Positions 25,900 to 36,293 of a stretch of DNA of 64,000 nucleotides are shown piece by piece. Under the pieces are notes generated by a model, which saw only the letters and a list, made by a program, of their open reading frames with translations, searched no databases and had not been told where the DNA came from. The position numbers were made by a program, and so were the translations under genes. The stretch spans positions 62,001 to 126,000 of the forward strand of contig JBBDID010000021.1 of assembly GCA_040880585.1 (NCBI GenBank). The letters are read 5' to 3'. This DNA is from Paracrocinitomix sp040880585. GTDB lineage: Bacteria > Bacteroidota > Bacteroidia > Flavobacteriales_D > Crocinitomicaceae. Within the stretch, counting starts at the first letter, position 1. Each line of letters starts with the position of its first letter.

Positions 25900-26835
25900 T
25901 TAGTTCGACCAGTTATCTCTCAGGTGATTATCCTTAAGCGCACCAATTATATACTCCACTCTTCCTTCTATAGGATCTTCCATAGGGTGTGTCATACTAA
26001 TCCGTAAAGTAGGAACGTTAATTTCACCTTTGGGAACAGAACTTGTGTCCAACACAACTTGATCTTGAGTAAAAGGAACATACATCAGAGAATCCGGATG
26101 AAAAGCAAGCTCCCCTCCTATTTTCTCACGGTTATCGAGGTATCGGTCTGAATAGAAGATGGCATCCATCACCGGAAGATAAACAGTATCTCTTTGAAAA
26201 CCTTTTAGGTCGGCCGGTGGATTTTCAGAACGTGCCAAATATGCTGCCTCAAATTCATTCATTAAATTATCAATGGCACGGTTATCACCATAAATCAAGT
26301 CCCGCTCTTCAGCAGTAATCGTTCTGGGAGGTATCGCCCCAATTTTTACTATATCCATAGTTTTGCCTGTTTTGACAAACTCAATCAAATCCCCAATATC
26401 ATTTGTATACGTTCCTTTTGATTGCTTATATGCAATTTCAGCTGCTTTTACATCTTGCATCCGTGTCATAATTTCACGCTCTATACGCTCATATCGTTTT
26501 TTAAAAACAACCTCTTCCTGTACCGTTTTATAATCCAGGTATAAAATCACAACCGACCCCACTAACATGATGGCCATAATACCATAACCGACAATGGATT
26601 TTATAAGATCAAATAAATATAAAAACCAAACCACACTCACTACAATAAAAATGATAGCGGCGTAAAGAAATAATTTGCTTTGTTGTACTTGAATTGTTTC
26701 ACCGTTATTCAACTCAACAACCTTCGGCACAGCAGCTTCAATAAATAACAAAATTCCGATCACTAAAAATAGTGCCGGCAAGAGATACTTTTTAATAATA
26801 AAAAAGAAATCATCAACCTTTTCTAATGAACTCAT
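25900..26835 (-). CDS. hypothetical membrane protein
   Basis: Protein of 311 aa with three hydrophobic helices in the first third (residues ~17-34, ~52-70 and ~78-98), then a soluble part rich in charged residues (EEVVFKKRYERIEREIMTRMQDVKAAEIAYKQSKGTYTNDIGDLIEFVKTGK). That last stretch resembles the N-terminal helix and loop of pseudopilin-like proteins (a YxxxxGxYxxDxxxL pattern), but there is no prepilin peptidase site. I do not recognise the family. First gene of the probable operon 26835-22629. Confidence 0.78.
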   Translation of the reverse strand: MSSLEKVDDFFFIIKKYLLPALFLVIGILLFIEAAVPKVVELNNGETIQVQQSKLFLYAAIIFIVVSVVWFLYLFDLIKSIVGYGIMAIMLVGSVVILYLDYKTVQEEVVFKKRYERIEREIMTRMQDVKAAEIAYKQSKGTYTNDIGDLIEFVKTGKTMDIVKIGAIPPRTITAEERDLIYGDNRAIDNLMNEFEAAYLARSENPPADLKGFQRDTVYLPVMDAIFYSDRYLDNREKIGGELAFHPDSLMYVPFTQDQVVLDTSSVPKGEINVPTLRISMTHPMEDPIEGRVEYIIGALKDNHLRDNWSN

Positions 26836-26960
26836 ACATCTGATTATTGTTCGTACTTTGTATACCGAACAAAACTACAATTTTTTTTAAAGTCCCGTGA
26901 GCCAGTCAATATATTTTTTACATATTTAAATCAACCGAACGGATAGTAACAACCAACCAT

Positions 26961-28397
26961 TTGAAAAACAAGATCAATAAAACCACATTTGAACAGCGAT
27001 TTACCGAGAACCTGTCTCACTTACCTACGGTTGATCAAAAAAATGCCATTGACAAACTGACCGAGTTTATTACTTCAGATAAACAGTTTGAAATATTCAT
27101 GTTGAGCGGGTTTGCCGGAACCGGAAAAACTACGCTTATCTCTACTTTTGTCAAAACCCTCACTGAAAACCGGATCAAATCCTATTTAATGGCGCCAACC
27201 GGGCGGGCGGCAAAAGTTCTATCTAACTATAGCGGAAAACCGGCTTATACCATTCACCGATCCATCTATTTTCCCAATACAGACACAGAAGGCCGTTCCT
27301 CTTTTCGGTTGGGGGAAAACAAGCGTACAAACACGATTTTTATTGTGGATGAGGCTTCAATGGTATCTACTTTTTCCGGAATTTCTGATGCCCACTCTTT
27401 CTCCCAACGAGACTTATTAGCAGATTTACTGGAATACGTGTATGCTGCTGATAACTGTAAACTGATATTTGTTGGAGACAAAGGGCAGTTACCGCCGGTA
27501 GGGATGGATCAAAGCCCTGCACTGGATCAGGATTTTCTTTCAAAAAATTATGCCTTTGATATCGTCAGTGCTGAGTTAAAGCAAGTGGTTCGGCAAGAAG
27601 CAAAATCGGGGATATTGGATATTTCTCTTCAATTACGTAATTACAGTGAAGAAATTCCGCAGTTACGTTTCAACCAAAAAGATGCTATCCGTTTGTCAGG
27701 TGAGAATTTACAAGAGACGCTGGAATCGGCTATTGATCAATATGGGCAAGAAAACGTCATGGTGGTAAATCGCTCTAACAAGCGGGCAAATTTATTCAAT
27801 CAACAGATCAGGCAACGCATTTTATGGCAAGAAGATGAAATTAACAGTGGAGATGTGGTTATGGTAGTAAGTAATAATTACTACTGGTTGGATGCTAGCT
27901 CCAAAGCCGGTTTCATTGCAAACGGAGAACTGTTGAAGATCAAAAAAATCCTGAAACGGGAAGAAATTTATGGTTTTGATTTTGTAGATGTTACCGCACA
28001 ATTTATCGATTATCCGGATATCCCTGAAATTGAAGTGAAAATGATGACCCAGGCGATTTACAGTGAATCGGCAAACCTACCCAGAGAACAATTAAAAGCG
28101 CTTTTTTTTCGAATTGCTGAAGAAGAATATCCCTTAGAGAGAAATAAGCGGGTGCGCAATAAAAAAGTTATGGAAAACCCTTATTTTCAAGCATTACAAG
28201 TCAAGTTTGGTTATGCGGTCACCTGTCACAAATCTCAGGGTGGGCAGTGGCCGGTTGTATTTATTGATCAGGGGTATTTCACTCCTGAGATGTGGACCGT
28301 AGATTATATGCGCTGGCTATATACCGCTGTTACACGAGCCAGTGAAAAATTGTATCTCCTTAATTTTCATACTGCCTTTACTGGATCGGAGGAATAA
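26961..28397 (+). CDS. RecD-like superfamily 1 DNA helicase
   Basis: Cytosolic ATP-dependent helicase of 478 aa. It starts at TTG; no in-frame ATG precedes the Walker A motif. Motifs in order are GFAGTGKTTL (Walker A, ~51-60), APTGRAAKVL (Ia), FIVDEASMVS (II), VGDKGQLPPVG (III), CHKSQGGQWPVVFID (V) and WLYTAVTRASEKL (VI). This is the short RecD/Pif1-like helicase common in Bacteroidota, with a UvrD-C-like end, and not a full RecD2. Probable role in DNA repair. The start is divergent from the 25900-26835 gene, with a 125-bp shared upstream region. Confidence 0.92.
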   Translation: MKNKINKTTFEQRFTENLSHLPTVDQKNAIDKLTEFITSDKQFEIFMLSGFAGTGKTTLISTFVKTLTENRIKSYLMAPTGRAAKVLSNYSGKPAYTIHRSIYFPNTDTEGRSSFRLGENKRTNTIFIVDEASMVSTFSGISDAHSFSQRDLLADLLEYVYAADNCKLIFVGDKGQLPPVGMDQSPALDQDFLSKNYAFDIVSAELKQVVRQEAKSGILDISLQLRNYSEEIPQLRFNQKDAIRLSGENLQETLESAIDQYGQENVMVVNRSNKRANLFNQQIRQRILWQEDEINSGDVVMVVSNNYYWLDASSKAGFIANGELLKIKKILKREEIYGFDFVDVTAQFIDYPDIPEIEVKMMTQAIYSESANLPREQLKALFFRIAEEEYPLERNKRVRNKKVMENPYFQALQVKFGYAVTCHKSQGGQWPVVFIDQGYFTPEMWTVDYMRWLYTAVTRASEKLYLLNFHTAFTGSEE

Positions 28398-28515
28398 ATT
28401 TTACTCATTCTCATTTAAACCCATTCTTCTTTCTCAAAAATTATGGGTAATAAATCGCTGAAAATCACAACCCTTTCTTTCTTTTTCCCGTTTAACCTAA
28501 GTAGAAAGGAATGAG

Positions 28516-28974
28516 ATGGACAAGAGGAGAACATATCAACTATCGTTGTGGCTTGTGATTAGCCTGGTGGCTGTGGCTTGCCGAAAGTCTGAGGTTAACA
28601 CCAATCGTTTATCTAAACAAGGAGAGTGGCAAGTGACAGAATTAACCGTAGGCACTAATGTTCACTCTGCTTTACCCCGGTGGGATATCGGAGAAGCCCC
28701 GGATGATAAGGAATTTGCAACCGCGATCTGGAAACACAGCACTGGAAGCACCGCTCCTTTCCTCTGGCGATTTAATTATTATGAGGGAACATTCAGCTTT
28801 TTAATTGATCCCCATGAAGCATCTGATGAAACTAGCAAGGCCTATATCCAATGTGATAATCTATCGGGAGAATACAATATACTCACAGACAAACGCAAAC
28901 TATTTGAATTTGAAAGCATAGAGACTAAAGGGTATGGAACAGTTACCGTTTTTATTCGATTAGAACCTTACTAA
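28516..28974 (+). CDS. hypothetical lipoprotein
   Basis: Protein of 152 aa with a lipoprotein signal (lipobox VAVAC followed by RKSE). The mature part is a single small domain beginning GEWQVTELTVGTNVHS and ending with beta strands (GTFSFLIDP, YNILTDKRKLFEFESI, GTVTVFIRLE), resembling lipocalin-like small lipoproteins of Bacteroidota that start with a G-x-W motif. Specific function unknown. Its last 23 bases overlap the convergent end of the AddA-like gene. Confidence 0.78.
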   Translation: MDKRRTYQLSLWLVISLVAVACRKSEVNTNRLSKQGEWQVTELTVGTNVHSALPRWDIGEAPDDKEFATAIWKHSTGSTAPFLWRFNYYEGTFSFLIDPHEASDETSKAYIQCDNLSGEYNILTDKRKLFEFESIETKGYGTVTVFIRLEPY

Positions 28975-31900
28975 CCGTGCCGTCTTCTGTGTAAAAAAGT
29001 TCGCCCGACACATCTGTATACCCCTGATCTCTTAAAAGAAGTAAGTATTCCCTAAGTTGTTTTTGATATTTTTTGGGTTGTTCTCTGCCGGTTTTAAAAT
29101 CGACTACCCTTACCTTTCCGTCTTCAAAAATGATTTTATCGGGAATATGTTTTCTCCCTTCCCGATCAATTATTTCTTTTTCGTTTAAAACGTGTAACTG
29201 CTCGTCAAACAAAGCACTGAAATGATCATTTTCAAATAAACGAGAAAGATCTGATCGCATTCGATCCGTAAAAACCGGGTCAATTTTACCTTTACGTAGC
29301 AATTTTTCAATTTGTTGATCGATATCTCCCTGGGATTTTATAATGGACAACAAAAAATGCAATTGTGTTCCATACAAGCGTTTGCGGTCAATATCATGAA
29401 TATCCCATTGCTCAGCATTTTTAAAACTCAATTGAGGCTTTCCCATTTTTTGTTTCAAAAACTCCAGTCGGTAATTATTGTTGCCGGTTTCAGTTGAGGC
29501 AACAGACGATTCAAATTTTCCAATTTTGAAAATGTTATGTTCCTGAATTGCTTCTTCGTTTAACAGCAGTTGTTCCAAATGGGGTTTTACCCACTCCACC
29601 GCTAGATTTTTTGATTTTGAATCCACATGTCCGCAGACAAAAAGCGCCCGTTCAGCTCGTGTAAATGCCACGTACACCAAGTTCAAATTGTCGAGGATGG
29701 TTTTCATATCCTCCTCTTCCATAAGGGTTTTATGTTGAGTTAGCTTTGTAGCCTTTGTTGACTTCAGGTAAAAAGCCGGAATATGTTCTGTAGAATCGAC
29801 AATCCATTTTTCTGATCGATTATTCGATTGATCCCAATCAAAGTGGGCACATATAACTACCGGAAATTGCAAACCCTTTGCCTTATGAATGGTCATAACA
29901 TTCACTGCTTCCGCACCTTCAGGACTTTGTATCGATTCTTTTTTACCTTTTTCATTGAACCAATCTATAAAACCATGGACATTTGTACTGTGTCGCTTCT
30001 CAAACAAGTGAATTTGCTCCAAAAAGGATTGCAAATAGGCATTTTCTCCAAGTTCAATATCAAACACCTCTATCAGGTGTTCTACATATTCATAAAAGCT
30101 GTGAAAATGGTCAGAAGAATGCAAGTTGTACCCCATCTTTTCTAACCACTTTTTGACGTCAATTTTCTTAACATCCCCAAATTCGATCAATTGCTGGGGC
30201 TGGGTTTTTCTGTATATGAGATCATAATACTCCACTGCTTTTTTGCTGTAATTTCCGGCATGTGGGTGAGCCAGGGCAGCAATCAGGTTAAATAAAAATC
30301 GCACCGTCAGATCTTTACTGACAAACAAGCTTTCTTGTGAGATTACTTTCACCCCGGAGGCAGTTAAATAGGTAGCGATTCGCGAACCGATCTTATTTGT
30401 ACGACTTAAAACACAAATATCACTCATCCGATACCCCTTTTCCAGACAACGATTTACCACCTCCAACACATATTTTTGCTGACTGAGATCTTCTTTATCT
30501 TCCGGAAAATTAAACTCCAGATATCCACTGAAACTTTTCTTGACTTCTTGCTTTCCGGACGCATAAATACGCTGAATGTACTCATCCATATCTTTTGTCA
30601 GGGCTTCAAAAAAACGATTGTTGAACTGAACAATCTCTCCGGCTGAACGGTAATTGGAAGTAAGGGGAATAAGGTCTCCTTCATTTTTAAAAGTTACCGC
30701 CGCTTCTTTCAATGACTCTATATTTTGCGGATTATGAATGCTGTTTGGAAGTGAAATGAACTGCTCCACCTCTCCGTTTCTCCAACGATAAATGGCTTGT
30801 TTCCCGTCTCCCACAATCAAATTGGAGTGTTTTTGCGCCAGGGAATTGTGCAGTAAGGGAATTAAATTGACCCATTGCATGTGCGAAGTATCCTGAAACT
30901 CATCCAGTAAAAAATGTTCATACCGCACGCCCAAACGCTCATAAATGAAAGGAACGGGTTCATTGGCAATGATCTCCGAGATCTTTTTATAAAAATCTGA
31001 GATCAATACGATATTGTCTTCTTCTTTGAGTTCTTCCGTAATCTGTAACAAATGATTCATCAGAGAAAGATTGTTGATGATTCGCAACAGCTCTAAACTC
31101 AAGTGGTATCGACCTAATTCTTTTTCAAAAATTTCTTCAATTTGGTAAAAATATTGAGTCAGCAAAGGCGCTATCTCAACCGCTGTTGTTCGGTTTGTAG
31201 ATTTAGGGTGTACCCAATCATCTTCTTTTGCCAGTTTCAGCAGTGTATCACTTGCTCTTAAATCAGTTCGGCCTTCAGCTACACGAATAAAGTAAGCATA
31301 CACACCACTAGATTTCGATTTAAAATCATCATGCTCCAATCCTTTCGATTTAATCAAATCCACCGCTTCTTTTGCCATGCCCTGTAGCTTATTTTCAAAG
31401 CTGGATCTTTCTGCAATGATCTTATCTTTGGCTGCTGCAAAATCTTTCGCCGATAATTCGCTCAACTGTTTGATCGCTTTCAGGGCATCCTCCTGAAACA
31501 ATTGTTTTGAAAATTCTACCAATTGTTTTTTAAAATTCCATGAACGATCTTGATTCAGATTATTATCGACATAACTGAGCATCAATTGTGTGATTTCTTC
31601 ATCCCTCCCGATTCTGTCAAAGAGCAAATCAGCTACATGCTTACGCAGGGTTTCCAGATCAAGTTCTACATCAAAATCTACTGACAACCCTAAATCTTTG
31701 GAAAAAGTACGAATCACCTTGTGCGTAAATTTATCGATCGTCATTACCGAAAACATCCCGTAATGATGTAAAATCGCATTCAAACATGCCGCTGATCTTG
31801 TGACCAGTTGGTCTTCTGAAATATCCAGTTCTTTGGCCAATAATTGTAGTTCCTTAATATCTGCAACTGATCGTTCCTGAGCAGGTTTTGATAATTCAAT

Positions 31901-32092
31901 AAGTTTGCTCAAAATCCGCTCTTTCATTTCATTTGCCGCCTTATTGGTAAAGGTCATGGCTAAAATTTTTCGGAAACCCATTTTTTTTGGATCCGGATCG
32001 TGTAATATAATCCGCAGGTACTCACGCACCAATGTGTACGTTTTTCCACTTCCGGCAGAAGCGTTAAATATTTTAAGGGACTTACTGTTCAT
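28952..32092 (-). CDS. AddA/RecB-like UvrD-family helicase-nuclease
   Basis: Cytosolic DNA-repair enzyme of 1046 aa. Helicase motifs are FNASAGSGKTYTL (Walker A, ~9-21), LAMTFTNKAANEMKERI (Ia), FLLDEFQDTSHMQW (II), VGDGKQAIYRWR (III), SNYRSAGEIVQFN (IV), VMTIHKAKGLQFPVV (V) and NLVYVAFTRAERAL (VI). The C-terminus carries a PD-(D/E)xK nuclease: GTQLHFLLS, then PDKIIFEDGKVRVVDFKTG with the Asp and the DFK active-site residues. It fits the Bacteroidota AddA-like subunit. Its AddB-like partner (PD-(D/E)xK nuclease family) is not in the window. Confidence 0.93.
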   Translation of the reverse strand: MNSKSLKIFNASAGSGKTYTLVREYLRIILHDPDPKKMGFRKILAMTFTNKAANEMKERILSKLIELSKPAQERSVADIKELQLLAKELDISEDQLVTRSAACLNAILHHYGMFSVMTIDKFTHKVIRTFSKDLGLSVDFDVELDLETLRKHVADLLFDRIGRDEEITQLMLSYVDNNLNQDRSWNFKKQLVEFSKQLFQEDALKAIKQLSELSAKDFAAAKDKIIAERSSFENKLQGMAKEAVDLIKSKGLEHDDFKSKSSGVYAYFIRVAEGRTDLRASDTLLKLAKEDDWVHPKSTNRTTAVEIAPLLTQYFYQIEEIFEKELGRYHLSLELLRIINNLSLMNHLLQITEELKEEDNIVLISDFYKKISEIIANEPVPFIYERLGVRYEHFLLDEFQDTSHMQWVNLIPLLHNSLAQKHSNLIVGDGKQAIYRWRNGEVEQFISLPNSIHNPQNIESLKEAAVTFKNEGDLIPLTSNYRSAGEIVQFNNRFFEALTKDMDEYIQRIYASGKQEVKKSFSGYLEFNFPEDKEDLSQQKYVLEVVNRCLEKGYRMSDICVLSRTNKIGSRIATYLTASGVKVISQESLFVSKDLTVRFLFNLIAALAHPHAGNYSKKAVEYYDLIYRKTQPQQLIEFGDVKKIDVKKWLEKMGYNLHSSDHFHSFYEYVEHLIEVFDIELGENAYLQSFLEQIHLFEKRHSTNVHGFIDWFNEKGKKESIQSPEGAEAVNVMTIHKAKGLQFPVVICAHFDWDQSNNRSEKWIVDSTEHIPAFYLKSTKATKLTQHKTLMEEEDMKTILDNLNLVYVAFTRAERALFVCGHVDSKSKNLAVEWVKPHLEQLLLNEEAIQEHNIFKIGKFESSVASTETGNNNYRLEFLKQKMGKPQLSFKNAEQWDIHDIDRKRLYGTQLHFLLSIIKSQGDIDQQIEKLLRKGKIDPVFTDRMRSDLSRLFENDHFSALFDEQLHVLNEKEIIDREGRKHIPDKIIFEDGKVRVVDFKTGREQPKKYQKQLREYLLLLRDQGYTDVSGELFYTEDGTVSKVLIE

Positions 32093-32171
32093 CTAAACAT
32101 TTAAAGGGAAATGAAGGTACAAATTATAGGTGTCAACTTCGGGAATAATTGAAATATTATTAAATTGCCCT

Positions 32172-32984
32172 ATGAATCGGTTAATTCTTATTACGGGTTG
32201 TTTGATCAGCCAGCTCTCTCTCGCTCAGGTTTATCCTCAGATAGGTGCCCGATCAAATGCTTTAGGTGGCGCCTCTTTGGCTTTGACAGATGTTTGGTCA
32301 GTCTACAACAACCCCGGAGCATTTGGAGCTTTGGAACAAACAGCAGTTGGAGTTGCCTACGAAAATCGATTTTTACTAAAAGAAATGTCCACCCAATCAC
32401 TTGCTTTTGGATATCACACAAAATCTGCCGGAAATTTTGGCCTTCATTTTCAACAATACGGATTTAGTCTATATCGTGAATCACAAGGGGGATTGTCTTA
32501 CGGGATGAAATTTTTTGACAACTTTTCAGGAGGGATTTCACTGCATTACCACCGAATTGCCTTAGGTGAAAATTATGGCACTAAAAACACCTTTTCTGCC
32601 GCTTTGGGGTTATTGTACAGTTTGAATAAGGATATCAGCTTTTCTATGCGGGTGCTGAACATCAACCGGGCGCCATTAGCAGATGATGAAGATGAACGCT
32701 TACCCACCACTTTCAGTTTGGGTGCGATTTACCGTTTTAGTGAAAAGGCTTTTTGGTCTATAGACGCCGAGAAAGATCTGGTTCATCCCATCAACATCCG
32801 AAGCGGAATAGAGATCAAAGCTCATGAAATATTTGCGCTTCGTATTGGAGTGATGTCCTATCCTTTTCAAGCTTCATTTGGCTTTGGATTGAAATTCGCT
32901 AACTTCTATTTTGATATGGCAAGTAGCTGGCACGCCCAATTGGGTATGAGTCCTTCAGCCGGCCTCCATTATTCCTTTAAATGA
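32172..32984 (+). CDS. PorV/PorQ-like outer-membrane barrel protein
   Basis: Exported protein of 270 aa. The ATG at 32172 starts the signal peptide (ending SQLSLAQ); the frame is open 42 bases further upstream without a signal. The mature N-terminus (QIGARSNALGGASLALTDVWSVYNNPGAFG) is the hallmark of the PorV/PorQ/FadL-like barrels of Bacteroidota, followed by regularly alternating strands ending LHYSFK. PorV and PorQ help T9SS substrates at the outer membrane, but this one cannot be assigned to either. The last four bases (ATGA) overlap the next gene, so the two are translationally coupled. Confidence 0.83.
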   Translation: MNRLILITGCLISQLSLAQVYPQIGARSNALGGASLALTDVWSVYNNPGAFGALEQTAVGVAYENRFLLKEMSTQSLAFGYHTKSAGNFGLHFQQYGFSLYRESQGGLSYGMKFFDNFSGGISLHYHRIALGENYGTKNTFSAALGLLYSLNKDISFSMRVLNINRAPLADDEDERLPTTFSLGAIYRFSEKAFWSIDAEKDLVHPINIRSGIEIKAHEIFALRIGVMSYPFQASFGFGLKFANFYFDMASSWHAQLGMSPSAGLHYSFK

Positions 32985-35071
32985 AGCACATACTAGCTCT
33001 CATATTTATTGTATTCCTCTCTACGGTTCAGGGACAAATTGATACGTCTGAAGATCTGCAACTACACAAACAAAAAATTATAGAACAACGCATTGAATTT
33101 ATTGGCGATAATCTCGAAGATTCAGACATTGACCTGACCACCTATTTTGATGACCTCTATCACTTTTATGATGACCCGATCAATCTGAACAATACCAATT
33201 TTGACGAATTAAAGCGATTACATTTACTCTCGGATATTCAAATCCAATCCCTGCTCAATTATTTGGATCGTTATGGTGCTATGATCACGATCTACGAATT
33301 AAAAGCAGTAGAATACGTAGATGAATCAACCATAGAAATGATGTTGCCCTTTGTTAAAGCCGGTGAAACGGAGCAGCAACCTTTTGTTTGGAAAAATGCA
33401 CTAAAGTATGGGAAACAAGAAATTTTTTTGCGGTATGAACGGATACTTTCAGAAAAGTCAGGTTACCAGGAGTATCCCGACTCTGTGCTTGCGCAAAATC
33501 CAAACAAACAGTATTTAGGATCACCTGATAAATACTATTTACGTTACAGAAATACTTATAAAGATCGCCTCAGTTGGGGAATTACTGCTGAAAAAGATGC
33601 CGGTGAAGAATTCTTTCAAGGTTCCAATAAACAGGGTTTTGATTATTATTCTGCCCACCTGTTTTTCCGGGATCTCTGGAAATTTAAAAAATTGGCTATA
33701 GGGGATTATCAGATGAACATTGGACAAGGGCTAACCATGTGGTCTGGTTTTGGAATGGGAAAGTCTGCGGATGTTTTTTCAGGCAGAAGATATGCCTATG
33801 GCCTCAGGCCATATACTTCAGTAAATGAAACACAATTTTTAAGAGGGGTTGGAGCAACATTGGCCTGGAAAAAGATTGATTTTACCTTGTTTGGTTCCTA
33901 CAAAAAAATAGACGCCAATCTCAATGAGGTTGATTCTACCGACATATTCGATAATAGTTTTAGTTCTTTTCAAATTTCAGGCTATCACAGAACCTTCAAT
34001 GAAATAGCGGGAAAAAATTCGGTCAAAGAGTTTATTAGCGGAGGTGAAGTTGCTTACAGCGGCGATAACTTCAGAATTGGTTTGGCAACTGTTTACAGTC
34101 AATATGATCCGCCTTTAAGTGCCAATTTAAAACCCTATAACCAGTACCAATTCAATGGACAGGGTTTAATGACCTCCGGTTTAAATTATCGTTATTTTTT
34201 CAGAAAAATGTCCTTTTTTGGTGAGACTTCTATTTCTGACAACCTGAAATGGGGAACGGTGAACGGAATGAGCTGGCATGCTGATCCCAAACTGGATCTA
34301 TTGGTCATTTACCGCAACTATCACAAGGCTTTTCAATCCCCTTATTCAGTAGCATTTGGTGAATCCACAAACAACAGTGCCGAAGAAGGACTTTATTTTG
34401 GGATACAAACCCGATTATCCAAACGAATTTCAGCGAAACTTTTTTATGATCAATTTCGCTATACCCATTTTAAATGGCTGACGGATGATCTGTCAGAAGG
34501 AAGAGAATTTTTTGCCCAGTTTGACTTTAATATCAGCCGAAAATCACAGGTTTATCTGCGATTCAGAAATAAAATCACTGAGCGAAATTCAAAAGATGAA
34601 ACAGGGGGGATTGATGAACAGGTACAACTCAATAAATTAAATGTACGACTCAACTATGACCAGGATATCAACTCCCGCTTATCTTTAAAATCGAGAATAG
34701 AATGGACGCGCTTTCTTTACGGAACTGATCTGAGCAACGGTTTGATGATGTTTCAGGATATTGTATATAAATTCCAAAAAATTCCACTCAAACTATATAG
34801 CCGATTTGCGATTTTTGACACAGACACATACGATTCGCGTATCTACGCCTATGAAAATGATCTCTTATATGTTTTTAGTATTCCCTCTTATTACAATAAA
34901 GGCATCCGAACCTATTTAATGGCGACTTATAAAATAGGGAGGCGATTACATATATGGGCACGTTGCGGCTTATGGTCATATAGCAATGTTGAAACAATAT
35001 CTTCAGGACTTGAAGAAATTGACGGATCAAGAAAACTGGATATCAAAGTCCAATTGAAAATACAACTGTAA
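32981..35071 (+). CDS. helix-hairpin-helix domain protein with C-terminal barrel-like region
   Basis: Exported protein of 696 aa with a signal peptide (VFLSTVQGQ). Residues ~55-125 contain ComEA-like helix-hairpin-helix repeats (PINLNNTNFDELKRLHLLSDIQIQSLL, then YGAMITIYELKAVEYVD). Residues ~140-696 are rows of amphipathic strands (EIFLRYERILS, YYLRYRNTYKDRLSWGITAEKDAG, LRFRNKITERN) ending KLDIKVQLKIQL, as in an outer-membrane barrel. This pairing of a periplasmic HhH domain with a barrel is a known but uncharacterised Bacteroidota family. It is coupled to the PorV/PorQ-like gene by ATGA overlap. DNA uptake or binding is possible but unproven. Confidence 0.82.
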   Translation: MKHILALIFIVFLSTVQGQIDTSEDLQLHKQKIIEQRIEFIGDNLEDSDIDLTTYFDDLYHFYDDPINLNNTNFDELKRLHLLSDIQIQSLLNYLDRYGAMITIYELKAVEYVDESTIEMMLPFVKAGETEQQPFVWKNALKYGKQEIFLRYERILSEKSGYQEYPDSVLAQNPNKQYLGSPDKYYLRYRNTYKDRLSWGITAEKDAGEEFFQGSNKQGFDYYSAHLFFRDLWKFKKLAIGDYQMNIGQGLTMWSGFGMGKSADVFSGRRYAYGLRPYTSVNETQFLRGVGATLAWKKIDFTLFGSYKKIDANLNEVDSTDIFDNSFSSFQISGYHRTFNEIAGKNSVKEFISGGEVAYSGDNFRIGLATVYSQYDPPLSANLKPYNQYQFNGQGLMTSGLNYRYFFRKMSFFGETSISDNLKWGTVNGMSWHADPKLDLLVIYRNYHKAFQSPYSVAFGESTNNSAEEGLYFGIQTRLSKRISAKLFYDQFRYTHFKWLTDDLSEGREFFAQFDFNISRKSQVYLRFRNKITERNSKDETGGIDEQVQLNKLNVRLNYDQDINSRLSLKSRIEWTRFLYGTDLSNGLMMFQDIVYKFQKIPLKLYSRFAIFDTDTYDSRIYAYENDLLYVFSIPSYYNKGIRTYLMATYKIGRRLHIWARCGLWSYSNVETISSGLEEIDGSRKLDIKVQLKIQL

Positions 35072-35072
35072 A

Positions 35073-36293
35073 ATGAATTTGATCAAACTTCCAAAAACGG
35101 AATACGATAGTTATTCTGATCAAATGAAATTTAATCTGACCTGGAAGATTAACATTTTTATTTTCGCCACCAATCTAATTCTCTTACCGATTCTCTTTTT
35201 TCTTTCAATCAATGAATTCTTCGGACTTTTATTTTCATCTGTACTTGCTTTCATTTACCAACTGGTTCTGTACCAAACGCGCCGATACGAAGTGATTGCA
35301 GTAATTTGGGTAATTATTGGGGTGCTGTCTACCGGCGCTTCCCTGTTATTGGTGCCTACCTTAATGCATCTCACCGATATCATCTTCATGTTTCTTGTGA
35401 TCACTTACGCTTTCTTCACTTTAGGACGCTGGGCTGGAGTTTTGGTTACCGCAGGCAATCTCACTTTCCTTACTATATATCTTGTCTTTCAGTTAAAGAA
35501 TGATCAGATGAATTTTCAGGCATTGAGTCTTCTGGAAATTTCCAAAACGATTGTGATGAGTGTCTACGGCTTCACGCTAGTCACGTATGTTATTTTCAAA
35601 TATCTGGATTTGAGCCGCTATGTTACTGATAAATTCATTGTAGCAAACGCTGAACTACAAGAGACAAATCAATTGGTTCAGCAACGGAATGAAGAAAAAA
35701 CAGTCATGTTGAAAGAAATTCACCACCGGGTAAAAAATAATCTTCAAGTGATTACTAGTTTGCTACGACTTCAATCTTTGGAGTCTAATAATCAAGGATC
35801 TGAAGATATGTTCAATGAGGCCATCCGGCGAGTAGCTGCTATGTCCTTGATCCATGAAAAAATGTACCAAACGGATGATCTAAGGGAACTCAATTTTGAA
35901 GATTATCTCACTTCTTTATCGAATGACCTCATCAGTTCCTACGCCATAACCAAAGATATTAAACTCACCGTCACGGCTCCACCGATTGATTTAGCGAATA
36001 GGCATTTCGTTCCCTTTGCACTATTATGCAATGAACTTATCTCAAACTCGCTAAAACACGCATTTGAAAAGCAAAACAAAGGGAATATTCAAGTTAAAAT
36101 CAGTGAACTATCAGTAGATAAATTTGAAATGCGTTATTGTGATAATGGAGACTGGAAACCTCCAAAAAAGAAAAATTCTTTTGGTATGGAACTCATTGAC
36201 ACACTCACTGAACAACTCAACGGAAGTGTTCAGCTATCCATTGATCAGCGAGGCACTTGCTATACTTTTACCCTAGAAAATTTGAATCACTAA
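35073..36293 (+). CDS. sensor histidine kinase (HisKA_2 type)
   Basis: Membrane histidine kinase of 406 aa. Five or six hydrophobic helices at ~27-185 form an unrecognised membrane sensor region. A short coiled coil (~187-210) leads to the HisKA_2 domain with the H-box EIHHRVKNNLQVITSLL at ~220, where the second His is the expected phospho-acceptor. Then comes an HATPase_c domain with N-box LLCNELISNSLKHAF and G-box SFGMELIDTL. The F box is short, as in HWE/HisKA_2 kinases. The start is one base after the previous stop, so it may share that transcript. No response regulator lies beside it, so it is an orphan. Confidence 0.9.
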   Translation: MNLIKLPKTEYDSYSDQMKFNLTWKINIFIFATNLILLPILFFLSINEFFGLLFSSVLAFIYQLVLYQTRRYEVIAVIWVIIGVLSTGASLLLVPTLMHLTDIIFMFLVITYAFFTLGRWAGVLVTAGNLTFLTIYLVFQLKNDQMNFQALSLLEISKTIVMSVYGFTLVTYVIFKYLDLSRYVTDKFIVANAELQETNQLVQQRNEEKTVMLKEIHHRVKNNLQVITSLLRLQSLESNNQGSEDMFNEAIRRVAAMSLIHEKMYQTDDLRELNFEDYLTSLSNDLISSYAITKDIKLTVTAPPIDLANRHFVPFALLCNELISNSLKHAFEKQNKGNIQVKISELSVDKFEMRYCDNGDWKPPKKKNSFGMELIDTLTEQLNGSVQLSIDQRGTCYTFTLENLNH

